Of a DNA stretch of 64,000 nt, positions 7,673 through 18,300 are shown one piece after another. Source of the DNA: CBDCVO01 sp965223085 (GTDB taxonomy: Bacteria; Pseudomonadota; Gammaproteobacteria; Ga0077536); the NCBI GenBank assembly GCA_965223085.1, contig OZ244981.1:930001-994000 (forward strand). Direction: 5' to 3'. Both the position numbers and the translations under genes were made by a program. The stretch's first letter is position 1, and each line of letters begins with the position of its first letter. The notes below the pieces were generated by a model. That model did no database searches. It was not told the DNA's origin and was given only the letters and a program-made list of their open reading frames with translations.

Positions 7673-9772
7673 CTATTGACTACGCTTAATCACAGCTTCG
7701 GCCACGCTGCTAGGCGCCTCGACGTAACGCGCAAACTCCATCGAAAAAGTCGCGCGGCCCTGCGTCGCCGAGCGCAAATCAGTAGCGTAACCAAACATTT
7801 CGGACAGCGGCACCGTGGCACGGATCACTTTCCCGGCAGGCGAATCGTCGGTGCCTTCCAAGATCCCCCGCCGCCGATTTAAATCGCCATTCACAGGACC
7901 CAAATATTCTTCTGGGGTCACCACTTCGACGCTCATAACAGGTTCCAACAAAACCGGCTTCGCAGTTTGCGCGCCTTCCTTCACGCCCATTGAACCGGCG
8001 ATTTTGAACGCCATTTCGCTCGAGTCAACGTCATGATAAGAGCCATCGTAAATCGTAACCTTCACGTCGACCATGGGATACCCGGCTATTACCCCATTTT
8101 GCAGTTGTTCCTCAACGCCTTTCTGCACCGCCGGAATATATTCACGCGGTACCGCGCCACCAACGATCTCGTTGACAAATTCAAAGCCGGCGCCGGCTTC
8201 GTTGGGCTCGAGCTTGAGTACTACGTGACCATACTGCCCGCGGCCGCCACTCTGCCGTACAAACTTGCCTTCAGCTTTTTCGACGACGTTTTTGATCGTC
8301 TCGCGATATGCGACTTGTGGTTTACCGACGTTTGCTTCTACTTTAAATTCGCGTTTCATGCGGTCGACGATAATGTCTAAATGCAGCTCGCCCATGCCCG
8401 CAATAATTGTCTGCCCTGACTCTAGATCCGTAGAAACTTTAAACGAGGGGTCCTCAGCGGCGAGACGCGATAAAGCGAGCCCCATTTTTTCTTGGTCCGC
8501 CTTCGTCTTCGGTTCCACCGCCACCGCGATTACCGGGTCGGGAAATTCCATGCGTTCCAACGTAATGACGTGACTACCGGCGCAGAGAGTGTCACCGGTC
8601 GTAACATCTTTAAGACCGACGGCAGCGGCGATATCACCAGCGCGGACTTCTTTTATTTCTTCGCGACTATTCGCATGCATCTGCAAGATGCGACCGATCC
8701 GCTCCTTCTTAGCCTTGACAGGATTAAATACAGAATCACCCGAGTTAATCACGCCAGAATAAACCCGAAAGAACGTTAAACTACCGACGAATGGATCCGT
8801 CGCAATTTTGAACGCTAAGGCGGAGAACGGTTCATCGTCAGAACTCTCTCGACTCACCTCCGTCGTACCGTCCTCGAGGATCCCTTTGATCGGTGGTACT
8901 TCCGTCGGCGACGGTAAGAACTCGACCACCGCATCTAAAACCGCTTGAACGCCTTTATTCTTGAACGCTGAACCGCAAAGAACTAGGACGATTTCATTAT
9001 CCAGCACTCGGCGCCGCAAACCCGCTTTGATATCAACCGCCGATAAGGCCCCTTTATCCAAATATTTTTCTGTGAGTTCCTCCGTTGCCTCGGCAGCGGT
9101 TTCCATCATGGCCTCACGTAAGGTTTCGCATTCGGAGAGTATATTTTCGGGAACATCTGCTTCCTGAAACTCGGTACCGAGGCTGGCTTCGTCCCATTGC
9201 AACGCTTTCATTTTGATCAGGTCGACCACCCCGATAAAATGGTCCTCGGCCCCGATCGGTACCTGGATCGGCACCGCGTTTGCACCCAATCGTTCTTTAA
9301 TTTGCGTGACGACACGCAGGAAATTCGCCCCAGCGCGATCCATCTTATTGACGAAAGCAAGCCGCGGAACTTCATACTTGTTTGCTTGTCGCCACACGGT
9401 TTCGGATTGCGGTTCGACCCCGCCAACAGCGCAGAAAACCGCGACGGCACCGTCTAGCACGCGCAGCGAGCGTTCGACTTCGATGGTGAAATCCACGTGT
9501 CCGGGGGTATCAATGATATTGATACGGTGCTCGGGAAACTGCTGCGCCATGCCATTCCAAAAACACGTTGTCGCTGCCGAGGTGATGGTTATACCGCGTT
9601 CCTGCTCTTGCTCCATCCAATCCATGACCGCCGCGCCATCATGTACCTCACCGATCTTGTGAGACACACCGGTGTAGTACAAGATGCGCTCGGTAGTAGT
9701 CGTCTTACCAGCATCGATGTGCGCCATGATGCCGATATTGCGATACCGGTCTATGGAAGTTGTACGTGGCAC
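7673..9772 (-). CDS. fusA: Elongation factor G
   Basis: This 699-residue translocase has G1 AHIDAGKT at residues 17-24, the switch-region RGITITSAATT, DTPGHVDF and NKMD motifs, then the domain IV loop SYHDVDSSEMAFKIAGS and the C-terminal PLSEMFGYATDLRS. It drives ribosomal translocation and, with RRF, ribosome recycling. Translation starts with a GTG at 9772. The gene sits between rpsG (37-base gap) and tuf copy 1 (48-base gap), the standard str operon order. Confidence 0.98.
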   Translation of the reverse strand: MPRTTSIDRYRNIGIMAHIDAGKTTTTERILYYTGVSHKIGEVHDGAAVMDWMEQEQERGITITSAATTCFWNGMAQQFPEHRINIIDTPGHVDFTIEVERSLRVLDGAVAVFCAVGGVEPQSETVWRQANKYEVPRLAFVNKMDRAGANFLRVVTQIKERLGANAVPIQVPIGAEDHFIGVVDLIKMKALQWDEASLGTEFQEADVPENILSECETLREAMMETAAEATEELTEKYLDKGALSAVDIKAGLRRRVLDNEIVLVLCGSAFKNKGVQAVLDAVVEFLPSPTEVPPIKGILEDGTTEVSRESSDDEPFSALAFKIATDPFVGSLTFFRVYSGVINSGDSVFNPVKAKKERIGRILQMHANSREEIKEVRAGDIAAAVGLKDVTTGDTLCAGSHVITLERMEFPDPVIAVAVEPKTKADQEKMGLALSRLAAEDPSFKVSTDLESGQTIIAGMGELHLDIIVDRMKREFKVEANVGKPQVAYRETIKNVVEKAEGKFVRQSGGRGQYGHVVLKLEPNEAGAGFEFVNEIVGGAVPREYIPAVQKGVEEQLQNGVIAGYPMVDVKVTIYDGSYHDVDSSEMAFKIAGSMGVKEGAQTAKPVLLEPVMSVEVVTPEEYLGPVNGDLNRRRGILEGTDDSPAGKVIRATVPLSEMFGYATDLRSATQGRATFSMEFARYVEAPSSVAEAVIKRSQ

Positions 9773-9809
9773 CTATCTAATCCCTAACTTGCTAACTAAT
9801 ACCGTGGTA

Positions 9810-10280
9810 CTACCAACGATAATGCGAGAACGCGCGATTGGCTTCGGCCATCTTATGGGTGTCTTCACGTTTTTTTACCGCGTTACCACGACTTTCAAAT
9901 GCATCCATTAGTTCGCCCGCGAGCCGACGATCCATCGATTTTTCACCACGCTTGCGCGCTGCATCGACCAACCACCGCATCGCCAACGCCATGCGCCTGG
10001 ACGGTCTCACCTCAACAGGCACTTGGTAGGTTGCGCCGCCGACGCGACGCGATTTCACTTCTACGCGAGGCTCGATATTGCCGAGCGCTTCCTTAAAGAC
10101 TTCCAAGGGATCACCCTTGCCCTTGTCCGCCATCTCATCGAGCGCCCCATAGACAATTTTCTCGGCGATCGATTTCTTGCCTCGAGACATCACCATATTG
10201 ATAAACTTCGCGACAACGAGATCCCTGTATTTGGGATCGGGCAAGATTTCTCTTTTCCCGGCGACGTGACGTCTAGACAT
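9810..10280 (-). CDS. rpsG: 30S ribosomal protein S7
   Basis: The 156-residue product starts MSRRHVAGKREILPDPKY and includes VNMVMSRGKKS-like and EVRPSRRMALAMRWLV segments characteristic of S7. S7 nucleates assembly of the 30S head and lines the mRNA exit; in E. coli it represses translation of the str operon. It starts 17 bases after the rpsL stop. Length equals the common bacterial length. Confidence 0.97.
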   Translation of the reverse strand: MSRRHVAGKREILPDPKYRDLVVAKFINMVMSRGKKSIAEKIVYGALDEMADKGKGDPLEVFKEALGNIEPRVEVKSRRVGGATYQVPVEVRPSRRMALAMRWLVDAARKRGEKSMDRRLAGELMDAFESRGNAVKKREDTHKMAEANRAFSHYRW

Positions 10281-10297
10281 GTTGCTCTACCGCTGCT

Positions 10298-10672
10298 CTA
10301 AGCTTTAGGGCGCTTGGCGCCGTATTTGGAACGACCCTGACGACGATCACCGACGCCAGAGGTGTCTAAGGTGCCGCGCACCGTGTGGTAACGCACGCCG
10401 GGCAAATCCTTCACGCGTCCGCCGCGAATTAAAATGACTGAGTGCTCTTGAAGATTGTGACCTTCGCCGCCAATGTAGGTCGTTACTTCTTGACCGTTCG
10501 TAAGCCGTACACGTGCCACCTTGCGTAGTGCCGAGTTCGGTTTCTTCGGGGTTGTTGTGTAGACACGTGTGCACACACCGCGTTTTTGCGGACAACCGTC
10601 GAGTGCCGGTACGGTGCTCTTTTTCCGCTGCCGTTGGCGCGGCTTGCGCACTAATTGATTAATCGTTGCCAT
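10298..10672 (-). CDS. rpsL: 30S ribosomal protein S12
   Basis: The 124-residue product has TTPKKPNSALRKVARVRL and GGRVKDLPGVRYHTVRG, the two loops that form the decoding-centre wall. Lysines 43 and 88, whose replacement gives streptomycin resistance in many bacteria, are both present, so this looks like the sensitive wild-type form. It is the first gene of the str operon and lies about 275 bases downstream of a consensus promoter at 10955-10984. Confidence 0.98.
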   Translation of the reverse strand: MATINQLVRKPRQRQRKKSTVPALDGCPQKRGVCTRVYTTTPKKPNSALRKVARVRLTNGQEVTTYIGGEGHNLQEHSVILIRGGRVKDLPGVRYHTVRGTLDTSGVGDRRQGRSKYGAKRPKA

Positions 10673-10908
10673 ATGCTCGTCGCCGTACTGCCGCCTGGTC
10701 GCCCTACAGCAACCAAGCCCTACATTTTGAACAAATTCCTACAGATGGCGTTTGTCGACGATCAAGATTGTGCTATCCCAGTAATCACCCAAGCCTCCAA
10801 ACAAAGGCGTAGGACCGCCTAAATCGGGATGCAAACAGGGCTCCCATGGGCGCTTGTCGCCCGCAAATAGGCCAAACCAACGGACAGGGGTGTCGTCAAA
10901 TGCCGCGC
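10673..10908 (-). promoter_or_regulatory. Long 5' leader of rpsL
   Basis: This stretch is non-coding between the terminator hairpin downstream of rpoC and the rpsL start. I see no convincing second promoter in it: candidate TTGACG and TTGATC boxes lack good -10 partners. If transcription starts at the consensus promoter near 10955-10984, the rpsL mRNA leader would be about 275 nt, long for a ribosomal operon. No known riboswitch or protein-binding motif was recognised. Confidence 0.45.
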
Positions 10909-10945
10909 AAAAAAAGCGACAGGCTCGGACACCCGATCCTGCCGC
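10909..10945 (-). terminator. Intrinsic terminator between rpoC and rpsL
   Basis: On the minus strand an 8-bp stem (10938-10945 with 10916-10923, one G-U pair) is extended by a further 4-bp TCGG/CCGA stem and a 4-base GTGT loop, with one A-G mismatch between the two stems. Seven consecutive T follow at once (10909-10915). This is a textbook Rho-independent terminator for transcripts running from rpoC. It lies downstream of the strong promoter at 10955-10984, so transcripts from that promoter would meet it within about 40 nt. Confidence 0.85.
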
Positions 10946-10954
10946 GGGAGCGGA

Positions 10955-10984
10955 ATTATAAGGAAGTTCTAGGAGTTATGTCAA
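10955..10984 (-). promoter_or_regulatory. Consensus sigma-70 promoter of the str operon
   Basis: The minus strand has a perfect TTGACA (10979-10984), an 18-base spacer and a perfect TATAAT (10955-10960). The predicted start is near 10948. It lies 17 bases beyond the rpoC stop and points towards rpsL. The 13 bases starting at the -35 box are identical to those at the tRNA operon promoter near 25022. The only gene block it can serve is rpsL and downstream genes. Confidence 0.8.
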
Positions 10985-11000
10985 CGGATCGCTCATTTTA

Positions 11001-14000
11001 TCAGGGTTCGCCTTGCTCCGTTACACCCGGTGCGTCAGTCCCATTCGGCGGTACTTCCGCGGCCTGCGCTTCAGCGGCATGGTCTTCCTCCGCAGCGAGT
11101 GCCTCCATCAACTCGGCGTCGAGGCTTTGATGGCGTTTGCGGCGCCGTTCGTTGTGGTAGGTGAAGCCCGTCCCGGCTGGGATCAAACGCCCCACGATGA
11201 CATTTTCCTTTAGGCCCCGGAGTTCGTCTCGCTTGCCGGTCACAGAGGCCTCCGTCAACACGCGCGTCGTTTCCTGGAACGAGGCGGCTGAAATAAACGA
11301 TTCCGTAGCTAGCGAGGCTTTGGTGATGCCGAGCAATAATTGCTGATGGGTCGCCAAATCTTTGCCTTCGCTCTGCATGCGGTCGTTTTCATCCAGCAAG
11401 CGCTCTTTCTCGATTTGCTCGCCCGGCAAAAACCGGGTTTCGCCAGGATCACTGATTTCGACCTTGCGCAGCATTTGTCGAACAATGACTTCGATGTGCT
11501 TGTCGTTGATCTTAACGCCTTGCAGACGATAAACATCCTGGACCTCATTGACGATGTAGCGGGTCAATTCAGGCACCCCTTTGAGACGCAAAATGTCGTG
11601 TGAGTCGGGCGCGCCGTCGCATACGACATCGCCTTTCTCGACCTGCTCGCCTTCAAATACCGCCACATGACGCCACTTCGGTATGAGGGATTCGACCGTC
11701 TCGCCGTCTTCCATTCTAATCACGAGACGCTGCTTCCCTTTGGTATCTTTGCCAAAGGACACCAATCCGGTCGCTTCAGCCAAAATCGCCGGATCTTTCG
11801 GACGTCGCGCCTCGAAAAGATCTGCCACCCGCGGCAAGCCACCCGTGATATCACGCGTCTTCAACGATTCCTGCGGAATTCTCGCGAGTACGTCGCCGAC
11901 CCGCACTTCTTTGCTCTCATCGGCAGTGACTATGGCGTTGGGCGGGAGAAAATAGTGTGCCGGTACACCAGAACCCGGAATCGTCAGTTCCTCGCCTTTG
12001 GCGTCGATCAATTGAATCATGGGGCGCAAATCTTTAGCGCTCGTCCCGCGTTGCTTCGGATCGGTTACGACCATGCTGGTCAGTCCGGTAATTTCGTCGA
12101 CCTGTCGTGACACCGTCACACCTTCGACGATGTCTTGAAAACGAACTTTACCGACGACTTCTGAAATGATCGGATGGGTATGCGGATCCCAACTGGCGAT
12201 CGCTTCACCGGCTGCAACACTATCGCCTTCGTTAACCGTAAGGGTAGCGCCGTAGGGGATCTTGTAGCGCTCACGCTCGCGCCCGATGTCATCGATCACA
12301 ACCAACTCTCCCGAACGCGATATTGCAATATTATGTCCCGCCTCGTGCTGCAAAATTTTGATGTTGTTGAACCGCACCGTACCGCCATATTTGACTTCGA
12401 CGCTGCTGACAGCGGCCGCACGCGAAGCGGCGCCGCCTATGTGGAACGTACGCATAGTCAACTGTGTGCCGGGTTCACCGATCGACTGTGCCGCGATGAC
12501 ACCAACCGCTTCACCGACGTTAACCAAATGACCGCGCGCGAGGTCACGTCCGTAACACGTCGCGCACACACCATAACGCGTCTCACAAGTAATGGGAGAA
12601 CGCACGACAACTTCATCCACAGCATTGTCATCGAGCATTTGCACTAGGGATTCATCGAGGAGAGTCCCCGCAGGAGCGATCACTTCACCGTCACCCGGGC
12701 GCAATACATCGACGGCAATCACGCGCCCTAAAACTCGATCGCGCAAGGCTTCGACCTCATCACCACCTTCGATGATGGCCGCGAGCTCGATGCCGTTGCG
12801 AGTACCGCAATCTTCCGAAGTCACCACCAGATCCTGCGCAACGTCGACCAATCGCCGGGTCAGATAGCCGGAGTTCGCCGTCTTGAGTGCCGTGTCGGCT
12901 AAACCCTTACGCGCCCCATGCGTGGAAATAAAGTATTGGAGGACGTCTAAACCCTCGCGGAAATTTGCCGTGATTGGCGTCTCGATGATCGATCCGTCCG
13001 GCTTCGCCATCAAACCGCGCATCCCGGCCAACTGGCGAATTTGAGCGGCGGAACCCCGCGCACCGGAATCAGCCATCATATATATAGAGTTAAACGAGGC
13101 TTGCTTTACTTGCACCCCGGCGCTGTCGGTGACAGTCTCGGAACCGAGTTTATCCATCATCGCCTTTGCGACTTGATCATTTGTATGCGACCAAATATCG
13201 ACGACTTTATTGTAACGTTCCCCGGTGGTCACTAAACCGGAAGCATACTGCTCCTCGATTTCCTTTACGCCTTCTTCAGCTGCGGCGATGATTCCTTCCT
13301 TCTCGGTCGGCACGACCATATCATCGACACCGATCGACACCCCTGCGCGCGTGGCTTGGCTAAATCCCGTATACATTAATCGGTCCGCAAAGATGACCGT
13401 TTCCTTCAAGCCAACGCGCCGATAGCAAGCGTCAAAAAGACGTGAAATCGCGCGCTTGTCTAACGTGCGATTGACCAACTCGAACGGCAATCCCGGTGGC
13501 AAAATCACCGACAGTAACGCCCGCCCAACCGTCGTGTCTTGTACAGACGTTGTCTCAACCGCGGTACCATTGCTGTCAAAACTCGTCTCGCTTAAACGTA
13601 CTTTGCATTTCGCATGTAGCGTAGCACTGCCGGACTCATGCGCACGATGGACTTCAGTCAGATCACTGAAAACCATACCTGTACCTTTAGCCGACACAGA
13701 CTCTCGCGTCATATAGTACAAACCCAACACAACGTCCTGGGTAGGAACAATAATCGGGTCACCGTTCGCCGGCGACAGAATATTGTTCGTCGACATCATC
13801 AAGCTGCGCGCCTCGAGCTGCGCCTCGATCGATAACGGCACATGCACCGCCATCTGATCACCATCGAAGTCAGCGTTGAACGCGGTGCAGACAAGCGGAT
13901 GCAACTGGATTGCTTTGCCTTCTACCAATACCGGTTCGAAAGCTTGAATACCGAGACGATGCAAGGTCGGAGCACGATTCAACATCACCGGGTGTTCACG

Positions 14001-15248
14001 AATCACCTCCTCCAAAATGTCCCAAACTTCCGGCCCTTCGCGCTCCACAAGTTTCTTTGCCGCTTTGATCGTCGTCGCCAAGCCTCGACGTTCCAACTTG
14101 CTAAAAATAAACGGCTTAAAAAGTTCCAACGCCATTTTTTTCGGCAAACCGCACTGATGGAGTTTTAGGGTCGGACCAACGACGATTACTGACCGTCCTG
14201 AATAGTCGACCCTTTTCCCCAGTAAGTTTTGACGGAAACGACCTTGCTTGCCCTTGATCATGTCGGCCAAGGATTTCAACGGTAGTTTGTTTGTTCCTGT
14301 GATGGCCCGCCCCCTGCGCCCGTTGTCGAGCAACGCATCCACTGCTTCCTGCAGCATTCTCTTCTCGTTGCGGACAATAATATCCGGCGCATTCAAATCT
14401 AGGAGTCGTTTGAGGCGATTGTTGCGATTGATCACGCGTCGATAAAGATCGTTCAAATCGGATGTGGCGAAACGCCCGCCGTCTAGCGGCACTAAAGGCC
14501 GCAGCTCCGGAGGCAACACCGGCAATATCTTCATGACCATCCACTCGGGACGATTGCCTGAGTGCAAAAACGCTTCCATCAACTTCAAACGTTTCGTAAG
14601 TTTCTTGATCTTCGTTTCAGAATTCGTCTGCGGAAGTTCATCGCGAATAGTCGCGACTTCTTCAGAGAGATCCACCGTGCGCAACAGCTCGTAGACCGCT
14701 TCCGCTCCCATGCGGGCATCGAAATCATCGCCGTACTGTTCGATAGCCTCGAGGTAAGATTCTTCTGATAATAATTGTCCGCGCTCGAGTTCCGTCATAC
14801 CGGGATCGATCACGACGTATGCTTCAAAATAGAGAATGCGCTCGATTTCACGCAAAGTAACATCGAGCAATAGCCCCATACGTGACGGTAATGACTTCAA
14901 GAACCATATATGTGCGACCGGGCTAGCGAGCTCAATATGGCCCATGCGCTCACGGCGTACTTTCGCTAAAGTTACTTCCACGCCACATTTTTCACACACA
15001 ACGCCACGGTGCTTTAGACGTTTATACTTACCACACAAGCATTCGTAGTCTTTTATCGGCCCAAATATCTTGGCGCAAAACAAACCGTCACGTTCAGGCT
15101 TGAACGTACGATAATTGATCGTTTCAGGCTTCTTTACCTCGCCATAAGACCAAGATTTGATTTTCTCTGGCGATGCTAGTCCGATATTGATCGCGTCGAA
15201 GTCTTCAACTTGTCCATGACTCTTAAATAGATCGAGTAAATCTTTCAC
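11001..15248 (-). CDS. rpoC: RNA polymerase beta' subunit
   Basis: The 1415-residue subunit carries the N-terminal zinc site CLCGKYKRLKHRGVVCEKCG (about residues 70-90), the catalytic NADFDGDQMAVH loop around residue 460 whose three Asp bind the active-site magnesium, and the second zinc site with CETRYGVCATCYGRD. The trigger-loop and bridge-helix regions (MADSGARGSAAQIRQLAGMRGLM) are intact. Translation starts with GTG. It follows rpoB by 57 bases and ends at the terminator/promoter region before rpsL. Length is close to E. coli RpoC (1407). Confidence 0.98.
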   Translation of the reverse strand: MKDLLDLFKSHGQVEDFDAINIGLASPEKIKSWSYGEVKKPETINYRTFKPERDGLFCAKIFGPIKDYECLCGKYKRLKHRGVVCEKCGVEVTLAKVRRERMGHIELASPVAHIWFLKSLPSRMGLLLDVTLREIERILYFEAYVVIDPGMTELERGQLLSEESYLEAIEQYGDDFDARMGAEAVYELLRTVDLSEEVATIRDELPQTNSETKIKKLTKRLKLMEAFLHSGNRPEWMVMKILPVLPPELRPLVPLDGGRFATSDLNDLYRRVINRNNRLKRLLDLNAPDIIVRNEKRMLQEAVDALLDNGRRGRAITGTNKLPLKSLADMIKGKQGRFRQNLLGKRVDYSGRSVIVVGPTLKLHQCGLPKKMALELFKPFIFSKLERRGLATTIKAAKKLVEREGPEVWDILEEVIREHPVMLNRAPTLHRLGIQAFEPVLVEGKAIQLHPLVCTAFNADFDGDQMAVHVPLSIEAQLEARSLMMSTNNILSPANGDPIIVPTQDVVLGLYYMTRESVSAKGTGMVFSDLTEVHRAHESGSATLHAKCKVRLSETSFDSNGTAVETTSVQDTTVGRALLSVILPPGLPFELVNRTLDKRAISRLFDACYRRVGLKETVIFADRLMYTGFSQATRAGVSIGVDDMVVPTEKEGIIAAAEEGVKEIEEQYASGLVTTGERYNKVVDIWSHTNDQVAKAMMDKLGSETVTDSAGVQVKQASFNSIYMMADSGARGSAAQIRQLAGMRGLMAKPDGSIIETPITANFREGLDVLQYFISTHGARKGLADTALKTANSGYLTRRLVDVAQDLVVTSEDCGTRNGIELAAIIEGGDEVEALRDRVLGRVIAVDVLRPGDGEVIAPAGTLLDESLVQMLDDNAVDEVVVRSPITCETRYGVCATCYGRDLARGHLVNVGEAVGVIAAQSIGEPGTQLTMRTFHIGGAASRAAAVSSVEVKYGGTVRFNNIKILQHEAGHNIAISRSGELVVIDDIGRERERYKIPYGATLTVNEGDSVAAGEAIASWDPHTHPIISEVVGKVRFQDIVEGVTVSRQVDEITGLTSMVVTDPKQRGTSAKDLRPMIQLIDAKGEELTIPGSGVPAHYFLPPNAIVTADESKEVRVGDVLARIPQESLKTRDITGGLPRVADLFEARRPKDPAILAEATGLVSFGKDTKGKQRLVIRMEDGETVESLIPKWRHVAVFEGEQVEKGDVVCDGAPDSHDILRLKGVPELTRYIVNEVQDVYRLQGVKINDKHIEVIVRQMLRKVEISDPGETRFLPGEQIEKERLLDENDRMQSEGKDLATHQQLLLGITKASLATESFISAASFQETTRVLTEASVTGKRDELRGLKENVIVGRLIPAGTGFTYHNERRRKRHQSLDAELMEALAAEEDHAAEAQAAEVPPNGTDAPGVTEQGEP

Positions 15249-15305
15249 TTTCGGTAACCCCTTTTCAGGAACCTAGTAACCAAAACCCAGCCACGCCGCA
15301 GCGTG

Positions 15306-18300
15306 TTACTCGCGCTCCAACTCAATATCTATACCGAGCGACCGCATTTCTTTAAGCAAAACGTTAAACGACTCAGGCATGCCCGCCTCCATGCTGTGAT
15401 CACCATCGACGATATTCTTGTACATCTTCGTACGACCATTAACGTCGTCAGATTTCACCGTCAACATTTCTTGTAGCGTGTACGACGCGCCATATGCCTC
15501 CAGCGCCCACACTTCCATTTCGCCGAAACGTTGACCGCCGAACTGCGCCTTACCCCCAAGAGGTTGCTGCGTGACGAGACTGTAAGGCCCGGTGGAACGC
15601 GCGTGCATCTTGTCGTCGACGAGGTGATTGAGCTTCAACATATACATGTAGCCGACCGTCACATCGCGGTCGAAAGGATCACCGGTGCGGCCGTCATAGA
15701 GCCGCGTTTGGCCGCTGCTCGGGAGTCCCGCGAGTTTTAACATCGCTTTAATTTCCGCCTCATGCGCGCCGTCGAACACCGGTGTTGCCATAGGCACACC
15801 ATCCGTGAGGTTATGTGCGAGTGCCTGAACTTCGGCGTCACTGAACTCGTCGAAGTTTTCTTGCCGTCCACTCGCATTGTAGACTTCGGCTAAGAATTCG
15901 CGCAGTTCACCGGTGCCGACTCGGGTTTCGAGTAACTGCCCGATGCGTTGACCAAGCCCACGTGCGGCCCAACCCAGATGTGTTTCCAACACTTGGCCGA
16001 CATTCATCCGAGATGGCACACCTAATGGATTCAGCACGACATCGACAGGCGTGCCGTCAGCCATATAAGGCATGTCTTCGACAGGCACAATCATCGAGAT
16101 AACACCTTTATTGCCATGGCGACCGGCCATTTTGTCGCCGGGTTGCAGGCGGCGTTTAACCGCGAGGTAGACTTTCGCCATCTTTAACACCCCGGGTGCC
16201 AAATCGTCGCCGGAAGTCAGCTTCGACCGCTTCTCTTCAAATTGCTGTTCAAAGTCCTCGTTGTGTTGCTTTAATTGCGCAGACAACTGTTCCAATTGTT
16301 CGTTCGCGCGATCGTTGTCCACCCGGATCTCTAACCATTGCTTGCGTTCGATCTCCGCAAGTTGCAACGCTGCAACTTTTTCTCCTGCCTTAATGCCACT
16401 CACACCCTTTTTCACGGTCTTGCCGCTTAGGACACGTTGCGCACGTTGATAGATGTCGTCTTCAAGAATACGCAACTGGTCGTCCAAATCCTTCTTCACG
16501 CGCGCGAGTTCAGCGCGTTCTATCTCAAGCGCTCGGGCATCCTTCTCGACACCGTCACGCGTAAATACTTGCACATCAATCACCGTTCCGGTCATACCCG
16601 AAGGCACGCGTAGCGAGGTGTCCTTAACATCGGACGCTTTCTCGCCAAAAATTGCGCGCAAAAGTTTTTCTTCGGGAGTAAGCTGAGTTTCCCCTTTGGG
16701 AGTCACCTTGCCAACCAAGATGTCGCCGGGGTGGACTTCTGCACCGATGTACACGATTCCCGATTCATCGAGCTTCGACAGCGCGCTTTCGCTGACATTT
16801 GGAATGTCCGCGGAAATCTCTTCCGGCCCCAGCTTCGTGTCACGTGCGACGCAGGTAAGTTCTTCAATATGAATGCTGGTATATCGATCTTCTTGCACAA
16901 CGCGTTCGGATATTAAAATCGAGTCTTCGAAGTTATAGCCATTCCACGGCATAAACGCGACTAACAGATTTTGACCCAAAGCTAATTCGCCAAAGTCGGT
17001 GGCAGGCCCGTCGGCGAGCACATCTTCGCCCGCGATGACGTCGTTTGGCTTCACCAGTGGTTTCTGGTTAATGCAAGTATTTTGGTTAGAACGCGTATAC
17101 TTCGTGAGATTGTAAATATCAACGCCCGGTTCGCCGGCCTTGGTTTCATCATCATTGACCCGCACCACGATGCGGCCCGCATCAACGGTGTCTACGACAC
17201 CACCACGTCGTGCCGAGACGATGACGCCAGAGTCTTGCGCTACCGTACGCTCTATACCTGTACCGACCAACGGTTTTTCGGTACGCAAGGTCGGCACCGC
17301 TTGCCGCTGCATGTTCGAACCCATCAACGCACGATTCGCATCATCGTGTTCCAAAAATGGGATCAAAGCTGCGGCGACGGATACGATCTGCATGGGCGAG
17401 ACGTCCATGTACTGAATCCTGTCGGGCGTCGAGAGCGTGAATTCATTTAAGTGCCGACATGAAACCAAAGCGTCGATGAGCTCACCCCGATCATCCAGAG
17501 TCGCGTTAGCCTCGGCGATAACATATTGGCTTTCTTCGATCGCCGACAAATAATTGACTTCCATCGTAACGTGCCCGTTCTCGACGCGGCGATAAGGAGT
17601 TTCCAAAAATCCATACTGGTTAGTCCGCGCGTAGACAGCGAGCGAATTAATCAAACCGATGTTCGGTCCTTCTGGAGTTTCGATCGGACAGACTCGACCA
17701 TAATGAGTCGGATGCACATCCCGAACTTCGAACCCAGCTCTCTCCCGGGTAAGGCCGCCTGGACCCAGCGCCGAGACACGGCGTTTATGCGTTACCTCAG
17801 AGAGCGGGTTATTCTGATCCATGAACTGCGATAACTGACTCGATCCAAAGAACTCTTTAATGACCGCAGATACCGGTTTAGCGTTGATCAACTCTTGCGG
17901 CATGTAACCTTCCGATTCCGCAAGGCTCAAACGTTCTTTCACGGCACGCTCGACCCGCACCAAGCCGACACGGAACTGATTTTCCGCCATCTCACCGACA
18001 CTACGTACGCGGCGATTGCCGAGGTGGTCGATGTCGTCTACGGTGCCGTTACCGTCACGAATGTTGATCAATACCCGGAGCACATCGACAATATCTTCTT
18101 CGGTAAGAATGCCCGGACCTTCGCTGCTGTCACGCCCAACGCGGCGATTGAATTTCATCCTTCCGACGGCGGACAAATCGTAGCGTTCCGCAGTAAAAAA
18201 TAAGTTACGAAACAGGTTTTCCGCGGCGTCTTTCGTGGGAGGCTCACCGGGCCGCATCGTACGATAAATCTCCACCTGCGCTTCTAAGCGAGAATTCGTC

